From: JAAZPT01 sp034180455
Lineage (GTDB): Bacteria > Bacillota > Clostridia > Christensenellales > Aristaeellaceae
NCBI GenBank assembly: GCA_034180455.1
Contig: JAXFOG010000012.1
Span: 44,964 to 108,963 of the forward strand
Direction: 5' to 3'
DNA: 64,000 nt
Positions 9,320 through 18,224 of the stretch are shown here, piece after piece; within the stretch, counting starts at the first letter, position 1; each line of letters opens with the position of its first letter. The notes under the pieces are model-generated. The model was not told where the DNA came from and did no database searches. It saw only the letters and a list, made by a program, of their open reading frames with translations. The position numbers and the translations under genes were made by a program.

Positions 9320-9411
9320 AATATTCTCCTGTATTTTATTATTTAAAAAAATAATAACAAATAAAATGAAATATTTCAATTATAATGCTATAATCGTTAA
9401 GTGGAGGATAT

Positions 9412-10281
9412 ATGTATTTATTCATACTGTTTTTGGCTTGCTTTTGTGCATCAACATCTTCAATATTTGCAAAACTTAGCGACCTACCATCAATAATATT
9501 ATTGGCATATAGGTTGGCAATCACGCTTATTATGCTGGCTCCATATACTCTTATTTTTCAGCGAAATGAGTTTAAAAAACTCAATCGTACTCTTATGATA
9601 AAGACGGCGCTTAGTGGCTTGTGCTTTGCCTTTCATTTGCTGTCATTTTTTGAAGCACTCAGATTTGCTGGTGTTGCCGAAGTCAATATCCTAGTTTGTA
9701 TGGAGGTACTATTTATTGCAGTATTTGAGCTTTTGATATGGAAAAAGGGAATTAGTGCCAAGGGCTGGATATTTCTATTGCTATCTTGCGTAGCAGCTTA
9801 TTTTGTTATAAGTGGAGGCAAGGGCGATGCTGCAGCTGCAGAATTTCCTAATGCGCTGCTTGGCAAGGGACTTGCTGTTTTAGCTGCTTTGTTCTCTGCC
9901 ATATATACTCTCTTGGGCAGAGATGTTAGAAAAGATCTATCAATGCCAGTCTATACTACTTTATTATATACATGCTCACTTATTGTAACTTTCATTTGTA
10001 TAGCAGTTCAAAAGGTACCTATGTTTGGATATGATAGCCGTAACTTTATATATAGTGCAGGATTAGCGTTTTTTGCCACAATATTGGGGCATAATCTATT
10101 TAGTTTTTCTTTAAAGCATTTTAAATCTAGCATGGTAAGCTCTGTAAAGCTTACAGGCCCAGTATTTAGCTCAATACTAGCTTGGATATGCTTTGGAATG
10201 GTTCCATCTATCCAAGTTATGATAGCAAGTGTTGCTATGATATTTACTATTTATGGCTATATTCAGTGCGAAAAAGACTGA
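9412..10281 (+). CDS. EamA/DMT-family transporter
   Basis: The 289-residue protein has ten predicted membrane helices in two similar halves, the plan of the drug/metabolite transporter superfamily. The first half includes the family's early membrane segment ending with LSDLPSIILLAYR, and the second half has VKLTGPVFSSILAWICFG, a conserved EamA stretch. These proteins export or import small metabolites or amino acids; the substrate cannot be inferred. The gene is divergent from the EEP-family gene, with GGAGG before the ATG and a TATAAT-like box just upstream. Confidence 0.88.
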   Translation: MYLFILFLACFCASTSSIFAKLSDLPSIILLAYRLAITLIMLAPYTLIFQRNEFKKLNRTLMIKTALSGLCFAFHLLSFFEALRFAGVAEVNILVCMEVLFIAVFELLIWKKGISAKGWIFLLLSCVAAYFVISGGKGDAAAAEFPNALLGKGLAVLAALFSAIYTLLGRDVRKDLSMPVYTTLLYTCSLIVTFICIAVQKVPMFGYDSRNFIYSAGLAFFATILGHNLFSFSLKHFKSSMVSSVKLTGPVFSSILAWICFGMVPSIQVMIASVAMIFTIYGYIQCEKD

Positions 10282-10324
10282 AGTATTTATTGTAGGCTGA
10301 ACCTATGTATTTAGAGGTGATATT

Positions 10325-11065
10325 ATGTATAATATAGAAAAATTGGCACTTCTAATAAAAGAAGCAAAACATACCGTGTTTTTTGGGGGAGCTGGAGTAT
10401 CAACTGCCAGTGGTATACCGGACTTTCGTAGCGCAAACGGGCTATATAGTGGCAAGCATAAGTATTCTCCAGAGACAATGCTTAGTCACACGTTTTTTAT
10501 GCAGCATACAGATTTATTCTTCCAATTTTATCGTAGCAGTATGATATATCCAAATGCAAAACCTAATGCTGCACATAAGGCCCTAGCACTCTTAGAACAA
10601 AATAATAAGCTTGCAGCAATAATTACTCAAAATATCGACGGACTTCATCAGGCTGCAGGTGCAAAAAATGTTCTTGAACTTCATGGCAGTGTTCATAGAA
10701 ATTACTGCATGGAATGTGGAGCTTATTATGATCTAAACTATGTGCTTAAAACAGATGGAATTCCACACTGCAGCAAGTGTGGTGGCATAGTAAAGCCGGA
10801 TGTAGTGCTGTACGAGGAGGCACTTGATGAAGGTGTGATTTATCAAAGTATAGATCATATAAGGAAGGCAGATCTTCTTATAATAGGTGGTACGTCTCTT
10901 GTGGTGTATCCAGCTGCATCTTTTGTTGACGAATGTCGTGGTAAAATTGTTCTTATAAATAAAGACGCAACATATCGCGATAATATAGCAGATTTAGTTA
11001 TACACGAAAGCATAGATTATGTGCTTGATGAGGCTGTACGCATTGGACTAAAATTACAAGACTAA
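10325..11065 (+). CDS. cobB: NAD-dependent protein deacylase (sirtuin)
   Basis: Sirtuins remove acetyl or other acyl groups from lysines using NAD, releasing nicotinamide and O-acyl-ADP-ribose. The 246-residue protein has the NAD motif GAGVSTASGIPDFR (about residues 22-35), the TQNIDGLH motif, catalytic His120 in LHGSVH and a four-Cys zinc site (Cys128, Cys131, Cys149, Cys152). GTSLVVYPA completes the Rossmann half. It lies 44 bases after the transporter gene and may share its transcript. The substrate range (acetyl versus succinyl) is not clear: the Tyr/Arg pair that marks desuccinylases is not seen in its usual place. Confidence 0.94.
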   Translation: MYNIEKLALLIKEAKHTVFFGGAGVSTASGIPDFRSANGLYSGKHKYSPETMLSHTFFMQHTDLFFQFYRSSMIYPNAKPNAAHKALALLEQNNKLAAIITQNIDGLHQAAGAKNVLELHGSVHRNYCMECGAYYDLNYVLKTDGIPHCSKCGGIVKPDVVLYEEALDEGVIYQSIDHIRKADLLIIGGTSLVVYPAASFVDECRGKIVLINKDATYRDNIADLVIHESIDYVLDEAVRIGLKLQD

Positions 11066-11104
11066 AATAGTTTAATTAAGTTAAACAAAATATAAATAAA
11101 ACAC

Positions 11105-11133
11105 TTTACAAATAAATAGATATATGATACAAT
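11105..11133 (+). promoter_or_regulatory. Sigma-A type promoter of the alpha ribosomal operon
   Basis: TTTACA at 11105-11110 and TACAAT at 11128-11133 are separated by exactly 17 bases. It stands in the gap after the sirtuin gene and gives a leader of about 120 bases before rpsM. Confidence 0.7.
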
Positions 11134-11153
11134 TCTAAAGATTGTCGTCGGTT

Positions 11154-11222
11154 AAGTGATTGGGCGGCTGAACGCGTCTATTAAATGCGTTACCAATTGC
11201 TTTTTACCATATATTATCACTT
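11154..11222 (+). promoter_or_regulatory. Structured mRNA leader upstream of rpsM (candidate ribosomal-protein autoregulation site)
   Basis: The leader can fold into nested helices. The outer one pairs AAGTGAT (11154-11160) with ATCACTT (11216-11222). ATTGG (11159-11163) can pair with CCAAT (11193-11197), which competes with the base of the outer helix. AACGC (11171-11175) pairs with GCGTT (11187-11191). The segment between promoter and ribosome site is also richer in G+C than other gaps here. In E. coli, S4 represses this operon by binding a pseudoknot just before rpsM; whether this leader plays that role is inference, since the sequence does not obviously match the enterobacterial fold. Confidence 0.5.
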
Positions 11223-11259
11223 TTAGATTTACAGAATTTTATGGAGGTGTTTGACACAC

Positions 11260-11637
11260 ATGGCACGTATTGCGGGTGTAGACCTGCCTAGAGAAAAACG
11301 TGTAGAGGTTGCTCTGACTTATATATTGGGAATCGGTCCCTCTATTTCAAAGCAGATCATAGCAGCTACTGGAGTAAATCCTGACACACGTATGAAAGAC
11401 TTAACCGAGCAAGAAGTAAGCGCGCTTCGTGAATATATCGAGCATCATGTAAAGGTAGAAGGAGATCTTCGTCGTGAGGTATCTCTTAATATCAAACGTC
11501 TTATTGAGATTGGTAGCTATCGTGGTGTACGTCATCGTCGCAACCTACCCGTTCGCGGACAGAACACCAAGCAGAATGCTAGGACTCGTAAGGGACCAAA
11601 GCATACAATAGCTGGCAAGAAAAAAGAAACAAAGTAA
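11260..11637 (+). CDS. rpsM: Ribosomal protein S13
   Basis: S13 sits in the head of the 30S subunit and contacts the P-site tRNA and 50S bridges. I start at the ATG at 11260, giving MARIAGVDLPREKR, the universal S13 start, with GGAGGTG at 11243-11249. The helix-two-turn-helix signature and the basic tail RGVRHRRNLPVRGQNTKQNA are intact. The operon begins here; infA and rpmJ, which usually lie just before rpsM in Firmicutes, are absent and a sirtuin gene is found instead. Confidence 0.98.
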   Translation: MARIAGVDLPREKRVEVALTYILGIGPSISKQIIAATGVNPDTRMKDLTEQEVSALREYIEHHVKVEGDLRREVSLNIKRLIEIGSYRGVRHRRNLPVRGQNTKQNARTRKGPKHTIAGKKKETK

Positions 11638-11664
11638 TTACGATATAGCACGGAGGAATTAAAG

Positions 11665-12066
11665 ATGGCAGATAAAAAACAAGTTAAAAAAGCTTCGCGC
11701 AAGCGTCGTGAAAGAAAAATAGTAGAACGTGGCGCAGCGCATATCAGCTCTTCTTTCAATAATACCATTGTTACTATTACAGATGTAAACGGCAACGCTT
11801 TGTCTTGGGCAAGCGCAGGTGGCTTAGGTTTCCGCGGAAGCAAGAAATCCACACCATTTGCTGCTCAGATGGCAGCTGAGGCAGCTGTTGTAGGCGCAAA
11901 GGATTACGGTCTTAGGACTGTTGAAGTTTATGTAAAAGGACCAGGATCAGGCAGAGAGGCAGCTATTCGCGCACTGCAGACCGCAGGTCTTGATATTACA
12001 ATGATAAAGGACGTTACACCTATTCCACATAATGGTTGCCGTCCTCCCAAACGCAGAAGAGTATAA
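11665..12066 (+). CDS. rpsK: Ribosomal protein S11
   Basis: S11 lies on the 30S platform by the mRNA exit path. The 133-residue protein has the core GAAHISSSFNNTIVTITD and the C-terminal GCRPPKRRRV, both diagnostic. GGAGG precedes the ATG, 27 bases after rpsM. Confidence 0.98.
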   Translation: MADKKQVKKASRKRRERKIVERGAAHISSSFNNTIVTITDVNGNALSWASAGGLGFRGSKKSTPFAAQMAAEAAVVGAKDYGLRTVEVYVKGPGSGREAAIRALQTAGLDITMIKDVTPIPHNGCRPPKRRRV

Positions 12067-12081
12067 GAAAGGAGATTTAAA

Positions 12082-12681
12082 ATGGCAAGAAATCGTGAAC
12101 CTATTGCAAAGACTTGCAGAGCACTTGGCATATCTCCTGCTGCAATGGGATATAGCAATAAAAAGTCAAATCGCAATCCCGGAGGGGATAGGCGCAAAAA
12201 AGTATCAGAATACGGACTACAGCTTAAAGAAAAGCAGAAAGTTCGCTTTATATATGGCATTATGGAGAAGCAGTTCCGTTTGGTTTATGAGCGCGCTCGT
12301 AAGCTAAAGGGTAACACAGCAGAAAACATCCTACTTCTTTGTGAGCGTAGGTTGGATAATGTTGTATACAAGTTAGGTTTTGCAGCATCCAGAAGGCATG
12401 CTCGTCAGCTAGTAAATCATGGTCACATACTTGTAAACGGCAAGCGTGTTAATATACCTAGCTTTACAGTTGGTGAGGGCATGACAATAGCTGTTGCAGC
12501 AAAGAGCAAGGATATTCCATTCTTCAAAGAGCTTCGCCAAGAAGGCATAAAAGTTGTATTGCCAAAGTGGCTTACACTTGATGCACAGGAGCTTAGTGGA
12601 AAAGTTAATGCACTTCCTACTAGAGAAGATGTAGATGGCGAATTCCAGGAGAACCTCATCGTAGAATTCTACAGCCGTTAG
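12082..12681 (+). CDS. rpsD: Ribosomal protein S4
   Basis: S4 is a primary 16S rRNA binder that nucleates 30S assembly and is a classic translational repressor of its own operon. The 199-residue protein has the S4 RNA-binding domain (RRLDNVVYKLGFAASR, then RQLVNHGHILVNGK). The N-terminal part has only one Cys (AKTCRALG), so it is the zinc-free form rather than the four-Cys form. AAAGGAG precedes the ATG. Its position inside the alpha operon fits a role as the operon's feedback regulator acting on the leader upstream of rpsM. Confidence 0.98.
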   Translation: MARNREPIAKTCRALGISPAAMGYSNKKSNRNPGGDRRKKVSEYGLQLKEKQKVRFIYGIMEKQFRLVYERARKLKGNTAENILLLCERRLDNVVYKLGFAASRRHARQLVNHGHILVNGKRVNIPSFTVGEGMTIAVAAKSKDIPFFKELRQEGIKVVLPKWLTLDAQELSGKVNALPTREDVDGEFQENLIVEFYSR

Positions 12682-12720
12682 AGCACCCCTTGTCTTATTA
12701 TACTATTTCAGGAGGGTATA

Positions 12721-13665
12721 ATGTTAGAATTACAAAAAGCTAATATAGACCGCGTGGAATTAAGCGCAGATGCAAGCTATGCTAGCTATAAGATACAGCC
12801 CTTGGAACGTGGGTTTGGCATTACGCTTGGAAATGCTCTAAGAAGAGTACTTCTAAGCTCGCTACCCGGCGCTGCTGCTACTAGCATCAGAATAGAGGGT
12901 ATAAGCCATGAATTTAGTGTTATTCCTGGCGTTAAGGAAGATGTTTCCGAGATAATCTTGAATATCAAGAAATTATCAGTAAAAATGTTCACTGATGAAC
13001 CCAAGACTTGCAGAATTGAAGTAGAGGGTCCAGCAGTTGTTACAGCTAATGACATTATCTGTGATGAAGAGATAGAAATGGTCAAAAAAGACCAGTATAT
13101 CGCTACCGTAAACAAAGGCTCAAAGCTCGTAATGAGCATTAGCTTTGCAAAGGGCAGAGGATATGTAACTTCAGATAAGAACAAAAATAGTGCAATGGTA
13201 ATAGGCGATATTCCAATCGATTCAATATTTACACCTATTACTAGAGTGCAGATTGATGTAGAAGATACCCGTGTAGGTCAATCTATTGATTATGATGCAC
13301 TTACATTGCAAGTATGGAACGATGGAAGCATACATCCTGATGAGGCTATATCAATAGCTGCTCAGATACTTATAGAGCATCTTAGTATGTTTGTGGAGCT
13401 TACCAATAATGAAGTTCCAATTATTGAACCCGTAGCAGAGGCAGAAACAAGCGAGAAGAAGCTTGATATGTCCATTGAAGAGATGGATCTTACAGTAAGG
13501 GCATATAACTGCTTAAAGAGAGCGGGTATAAATACAGTTGCAGAGCTAGTGCAACGCAACAAAGAAGATATGATAAAAGTACGCAATTTAGGCCGTAAGA
13601 GCTTGGAAGAAGTAGAAGAAAAGCTTACCAACATGGGACTTAAATTGCAGGACAGCGATGAATAA
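12721..13665 (+). CDS. rpoA: RNA polymerase alpha subunit
   Basis: Alpha dimerises to seed RNA polymerase assembly and its C-terminal domain contacts UP elements and activators. The 314-residue protein has the N-terminal GFGITLGNALRRVLLSSLPG motif, the core down to about residue 230, an acidic linker (PVAEAETSEK) and the alpha-CTD with RAYNCLKRAGINTVAEL and LGRKSLEEVEEKL. AGGAGG precedes the ATG. It is fourth in the operon. Confidence 0.98.
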   Translation: MLELQKANIDRVELSADASYASYKIQPLERGFGITLGNALRRVLLSSLPGAAATSIRIEGISHEFSVIPGVKEDVSEIILNIKKLSVKMFTDEPKTCRIEVEGPAVVTANDIICDEEIEMVKKDQYIATVNKGSKLVMSISFAKGRGYVTSDKNKNSAMVIGDIPIDSIFTPITRVQIDVEDTRVGQSIDYDALTLQVWNDGSIHPDEAISIAAQILIEHLSMFVELTNNEVPIIEPVAEAETSEKKLDMSIEEMDLTVRAYNCLKRAGINTVAELVQRNKEDMIKVRNLGRKSLEEVEEKLTNMGLKLQDSDE

Positions 13666-13687
13666 TCCCAAATAGGAGGAAATAGCG

Positions 13688-14200
13688 ATGGCACAACGCA
13701 AGTTGGGCCGTACCGCTCAACAGAGACAGGCTCTGTTGCGCAATCAGGTTACAAACCTTATTTGGTACGGTCAGATAGAAACGACTCTTACACGTGCAAA
13801 AGAAGTGCGCTCCATGGCAGAAAGGCTAATTACCCTTGCTATGGGTGTACATGATCAGAGCGTAGAAGTTACAAAAGAATCTCATAACGAAAAAGGTCAG
13901 CTCGTTACCATTACATCTCAGAATGATACACCAGAAAAATTGGCTGTACGTCGTAGAATTATGGCATATCTATATGATGTTAAACTACAGAGAGAAAAGG
14001 ACGAGGACAAGCAGGACTATAAAGAGCGCTCAAAGGCAAACAACCATCCAGTTGTTGAAAAGCTCTTTAGAGAAATAGCTCCTAGGTTTGTAAAACGCAA
14101 TCAGGAGAAGGGTTGCGCTGGTGGATATACCCGTATTATAAAGATGGGCCCACGCAGAGGCGATTCTGCTGAAATGGTTCTTTTGCAGATTATCAAGTAA
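13688..14200 (+). CDS. rplQ: Ribosomal protein L17, unusually long
   Basis: L17 lies near the peptide exit tunnel of the 50S subunit. The start (QRKLGRTAQQRQALLRNQ) and the end (GGYTRIIKMGPRRGDSAEM) are typical. At 170 residues it is some 45-50 residues longer than the usual 112-130. The extra length lies in the middle, in two charged inserts: one around residues 55-80 and another around 98-118 (rich in Lys, Glu, Asp and Gln). AGGAGG precedes the ATG. The gene ends the operon at a strong terminator. Confidence 0.95.
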   Translation: MAQRKLGRTAQQRQALLRNQVTNLIWYGQIETTLTRAKEVRSMAERLITLAMGVHDQSVEVTKESHNEKGQLVTITSQNDTPEKLAVRRRIMAYLYDVKLQREKDEDKQDYKERSKANNHPVVEKLFREIAPRFVKRNQEKGCAGGYTRIIKMGPRRGDSAEMVLLQIIK

Positions 14201-14204
14201 TTAT

Positions 14205-14229
14205 AAAAAGGCTCTTTAAGAGCCTTTTT
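14205..14229 (+). terminator. Terminator of the alpha operon
   Basis: An 11-bp perfect stem (AAAAAGGCTCT / AGAGCCTTTTT) with loop TTA runs into a T-rich stretch five bases after the rplQ stop. Confidence 0.92.
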
Positions 14230-14244
14230 TCTTTTGCTTATAAC

Positions 14245-14273
14245 TTGATTTTGAGAAGCTTATTTCTTATAAT
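14245..14273 (+). promoter_or_regulatory. Promoter upstream of addA
   Basis: TTGATT (14245-14250) and TATAAT (14268-14273) are separated by 17 bases, between the rplQ terminator and the addA ribosome site. Confidence 0.7.
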
Positions 14274-14300
14274 TTTATTATTAACTAATGTGGAGGATAT

Positions 14301-17300
14301 ATGAACTTTACACCGGAACAGAATGCTGCTATAAATGATAGAAGTCCATATTTGCTTGTAAGCGCTGCTGCTGGAGCAGGCAAGACGGCTGTGCTTGTAG
14401 AGCGTATTGTATCCCTTATAGTAAATGATGGTATCAGTATAGATCGTATGCTAATAATGACCTTCACAAACGCCGCTGCAAGAGAACTTAAGCAGCGACT
14501 GTCTAAGAGATTATATGAAGAAAGTTTAGTAAATTACAAAGTTTCAGAGCAGCTTAGTAGACTTGCATTTGCAAACATAGGCACTATGCATAGTTTTTGC
14601 TTTAAACTTATTAAGCAAGAATTTGCCTTGCTTGGATTAAACATTAATGTTAGCATCGCAACATCGGATTATAGACAAAAGATATATGATCAATCTATAG
14701 ATGATATGTTTGAGGAAGTCTATACCGATGCAAATGACGATATAGAAAGCTTTGCTGCGGCATATAAAGAAGAAGAAATTATAAACATTATTGGTAGAAT
14801 TTACAGTAAAATGCTTGCAATGCCAGATCCTTGGGGCTGGCTTGATAACAGCGCTTCTGGCCAAATTTCTAATGTAGATATATACAATCTAGCTTATGAT
14901 ATCCTTAGAGAACAAATAGAAACTATAAATGCAATTGTGGAAGAATATAGGAAAATTCCTGGAGCAGAAGAGCAGTTTGATGCAGACTATGATAAGCTAG
15001 GTTTGTTTGACACCAATCAGTTTCAATTTGATAGCAATAATCTTGAAAAATATAAAATAACCCTTGATAGACAAAAGAGCATAAAAGGTGCTAATTCAGA
15101 TGAAACATTAAAACAATTAAAAAATACAATTTCTGATATACGAAATAAAATAAAAGATGAACTAAAAAATTTATCTAATAATATAGACTTAATAAACTCA
15201 TACAATTCAAATAAAGACCTAATATTATCGCATATTAGAGCTATACAAAAGATGCTCTTGTCTTTGCACAAAAACTTTCAAAATCGTAAAAGAGCCAAAA
15301 ATGTCGTTGACTATTCAGATATGGAGCAAATGGCTTTAACGCTCCTTAACATGGATGATATTAAGGATAAGATAAATAGAGATTATGATGCGATATTTGT
15401 AGATGAATGTCAGGATAACTCAGCCATACAGGACGAAATAATACATAAGCTTAAATCACAAAGCAATATGATTTTCATGGTAGGAGATATAAAACAGAGT
15501 ATATATAGATTTAGAAATGCCGAGCCAAATCTTTTTTTGGATAAATTAAACACTTATAGCAACAAAGAAAATTCTTCAAACAGAAAAATATTGCTTAATA
15601 AAAACTATCGTAGCAATCCTTATGTTATTGATGCAACAAATAGAGTGTTTAGCAAGGTTCTTATACCCGATCCAATGGAGTTAAGCTATATAGAAGGCGT
15701 AGATTGGTTACAAGCTGGTAGAACAGATGAAAGTGGCACAAGAGTTAAGCTCAGAAATATCTTTTATAATGCAAATCGTGCAAAAGAGGGCGAAAACATC
15801 ACTGCATCATATTTAGCAGAGCAAATAAAAAAACTGGTTGGAACCCCTATGCCAAACAGCGATAGGCTAATAGAGTATGACGATATAGCTATTCTTGCAC
15901 CACGAGTTACTGATAATGGACTTGGTCAAGCTATAATTGATACCCTTGAAGATTACAGTATACCATTCTATTGTGACAAGCTAAACGCTCTCGGTGGATT
16001 TACTGGAATAGATCAGATAATTTCATGGCTTAGTGTGCTTACAAACTCGTATGACGATCTATCACTACTTGCTATACTAAGAGGCCCTACATTTAATTTA
16101 GACGATGAGACTCTTGCTCATATTCGTTTGGCTTGTCCAAATCAGGACGCAATGTTTAGTGAAGCATTTTATTATTGCGCTCACTTGGCAGACGATACTG
16201 AAGATTATAGCTCATTTGTGGATTGGAGTAGCGATATTAAGGACCAAAGACTATTTACATTCCAGCAGGCACTAAGGCATAAGGAAGACCTCAGTATGGA
16301 AGATTATGGGCCTTTGTATCAATTATGTAGAGATATACTTAAGCTTATAAACCAGGAGCGCTTTGTTGTGCGCTTCATTCCCTTTGACAAATATATATGG
16401 AGCTTTGTAGAGCGTAGCCTTTTATACAACTATTATGCAAGCCAAGTGGATGGCGATAACTATATAGCTGAGATAGAAGCATTTTGTGCAAGAGCAAATA
16501 ACTATTTAAATGAAACCGGAGTTTCTATTGCAGAATTTGTAGAAGACTACAAGGCACATAGCAATTCAAAATCAGATGATGGCGATATTAAAACTATTCC
16601 ACCACATCATGGTTATGTTACAGTTGGTACTATTCACTCATCAAAAGGCCTTGAATATCCGATAGTTTTTATAGCAGGTCTTGAAAGTTCAATAGGATCA
16701 AAACCAGGCTCTGATTCCACTGTAATTGCTCATAATGAATATGGAATTGGATTAAAATATAGAGAGCCGGAGACTATGTTTAGATCTACAAGCATGATAT
16801 ATGATGCAATAAAAGCACAAAACGAAAAAGAACTAAGAGCCGAAAAAGCAAGATTGCTTTATGTTGCCATGACTCGTGCAAAGGAAAGCCTGTATATAGT
16901 AAGTGCTGAAAAAATCACTTTAAAAGAAATAGAGAAGGATCTACCTAATATACTTGAAGAAAAAATGATGAGTAAACTCTTTGAGTTTAAAGATGCTGAT
17001 AGAGTTTATTCACTAAAAAAAGCTGATTCATATATCGATCTTATTAGAATTGCACTCAGTGATGATAATGACTTTTTTATGGCAAGCAATTCTATATATA
17101 GTTTGCCAGATATGCACAATGAATTTATGGATACCAATTTGCAAGAACAAACCTTCTCCAAAAACATCAACAATAAGTTCTATGAATGGGATATTAAGAT
17201 TGCCCTTGCTGATGTTGAGCAAATGGAGGAGAGAAAGCAGCTTATGCCGTCAAAGCTAAAAGCTTTGACGAAGGATTCTCTGGATAGAATAAATGGCCTT

Positions 17301-18221
17301 GTAAACAACATTAAACCAGAGCCATTAGAAATTCAAATAAGCAAAACCAATCCAGATTATACTAGAATAGAGCAAGTTGGCGATAGGGTATTGCTAAAGA
17401 CCACTATCACTTATGTATGCGAAGTAATCATAAATGCAGGCGAATTCTGTGTAAAAATGCCAATAAGCGATAACCAAGTATTTGTGCCAAAAGAGCATGT
17501 TTTGCTATATAAACCAAATGAAAACAGGGATTATTCTTTAAAGCCAGATCTTGAACGCAAAGAAAAGGCTCCAGATGCAAGACGACTTGGCACACTAAAA
17601 CACTATATCCTTGAGCTAGCAGACTTGAATCATATTAGGCAGATTTTCAAGGCTGGTGGCAGAGAATATAATATGGGTGAAGGATATAACATTATTGCCG
17701 AAGAAGCCCAGGTGGAAGATAAACTTCACACTCCCATACTTGATGATGATACTATTGAAAGATTTAAAACTGAACTGCAAGAACAAAAAATTGTAAGTCC
17801 CGAGTTGCAAGAGCTATATACCTTAATAGATGATATTGCTATAAGAATGAGAGATTCACGCAATATAAATAGCCTTGAATACAAAGCACTTAATCTATAT
17901 GATATATGTGCTTTCTATATCAATCCTTTAGGCATACGCATGCTCAATAGTAATCTGGTCTTTAGGGAACACTCAATAACACTTTTCTTTGAAAAATGGG
18001 ATCCACAGGTTGTACAGGGAGAGATAGACCTATGCTTCCTAGAAGATGGAAAATGGGTTATTGTAGACTATAAGAGTGATATGCAGGGGATGAGTGAGGA
18101 AACACCTCAATATTTACAACAGATTGCTCTTTATAAGCTTGCACTTGATTGCGCAAGTCCGTTCAAGACAAAGGAATGCTTTATCTATTCTATAAGCAAA
18201 AGAAAGGAACACAGAGTTTAA
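14301..18221 (+). CDS. addA: ATP-dependent helicase/nuclease subunit A
   Basis: AddA is the motor and one nuclease of AddAB, the Firmicutes counterpart of RecBCD that processes double-strand breaks up to a Chi site. The 1306-residue protein has the Walker A loop AAAGAGKT (22-29), the Walker B-like VDECQDN near residue 370, GDIKQSIYRFR, the helicase motif TIHSSKGLEYP, and YVAMTRAKE. The C-terminus carries a RecB-type nuclease domain with the early His in GTLKHYI and the late EIDLCF / IVDYKSD metal-binding set at about 1240-1260. Its partner addB, normally directly upstream, is not present in the window. GGAGG precedes the ATG. Confidence 0.93.
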   Translation: MNFTPEQNAAINDRSPYLLVSAAAGAGKTAVLVERIVSLIVNDGISIDRMLIMTFTNAAARELKQRLSKRLYEESLVNYKVSEQLSRLAFANIGTMHSFCFKLIKQEFALLGLNINVSIATSDYRQKIYDQSIDDMFEEVYTDANDDIESFAAAYKEEEIINIIGRIYSKMLAMPDPWGWLDNSASGQISNVDIYNLAYDILREQIETINAIVEEYRKIPGAEEQFDADYDKLGLFDTNQFQFDSNNLEKYKITLDRQKSIKGANSDETLKQLKNTISDIRNKIKDELKNLSNNIDLINSYNSNKDLILSHIRAIQKMLLSLHKNFQNRKRAKNVVDYSDMEQMALTLLNMDDIKDKINRDYDAIFVDECQDNSAIQDEIIHKLKSQSNMIFMVGDIKQSIYRFRNAEPNLFLDKLNTYSNKENSSNRKILLNKNYRSNPYVIDATNRVFSKVLIPDPMELSYIEGVDWLQAGRTDESGTRVKLRNIFYNANRAKEGENITASYLAEQIKKLVGTPMPNSDRLIEYDDIAILAPRVTDNGLGQAIIDTLEDYSIPFYCDKLNALGGFTGIDQIISWLSVLTNSYDDLSLLAILRGPTFNLDDETLAHIRLACPNQDAMFSEAFYYCAHLADDTEDYSSFVDWSSDIKDQRLFTFQQALRHKEDLSMEDYGPLYQLCRDILKLINQERFVVRFIPFDKYIWSFVERSLLYNYYASQVDGDNYIAEIEAFCARANNYLNETGVSIAEFVEDYKAHSNSKSDDGDIKTIPPHHGYVTVGTIHSSKGLEYPIVFIAGLESSIGSKPGSDSTVIAHNEYGIGLKYREPETMFRSTSMIYDAIKAQNEKELRAEKARLLYVAMTRAKESLYIVSAEKITLKEIEKDLPNILEEKMMSKLFEFKDADRVYSLKKADSYIDLIRIALSDDNDFFMASNSIYSLPDMHNEFMDTNLQEQTFSKNINNKFYEWDIKIALADVEQMEERKQLMPSKLKALTKDSLDRINGLVNNIKPEPLEIQISKTNPDYTRIEQVGDRVLLKTTITYVCEVIINAGEFCVKMPISDNQVFVPKEHVLLYKPNENRDYSLKPDLERKEKAPDARRLGTLKHYILELADLNHIRQIFKAGGREYNMGEGYNIIAEEAQVEDKLHTPILDDDTIERFKTELQEQKIVSPELQELYTLIDDIAIRMRDSRNINSLEYKALNLYDICAFYINPLGIRMLNSNLVFREHSITLFFEKWDPQVVQGEIDLCFLEDGKWVIVDYKSDMQGMSEETPQYLQQIALYKLALDCASPFKTKECFIYSISKRKEHRV

Positions 18222-18224
18222 TTT

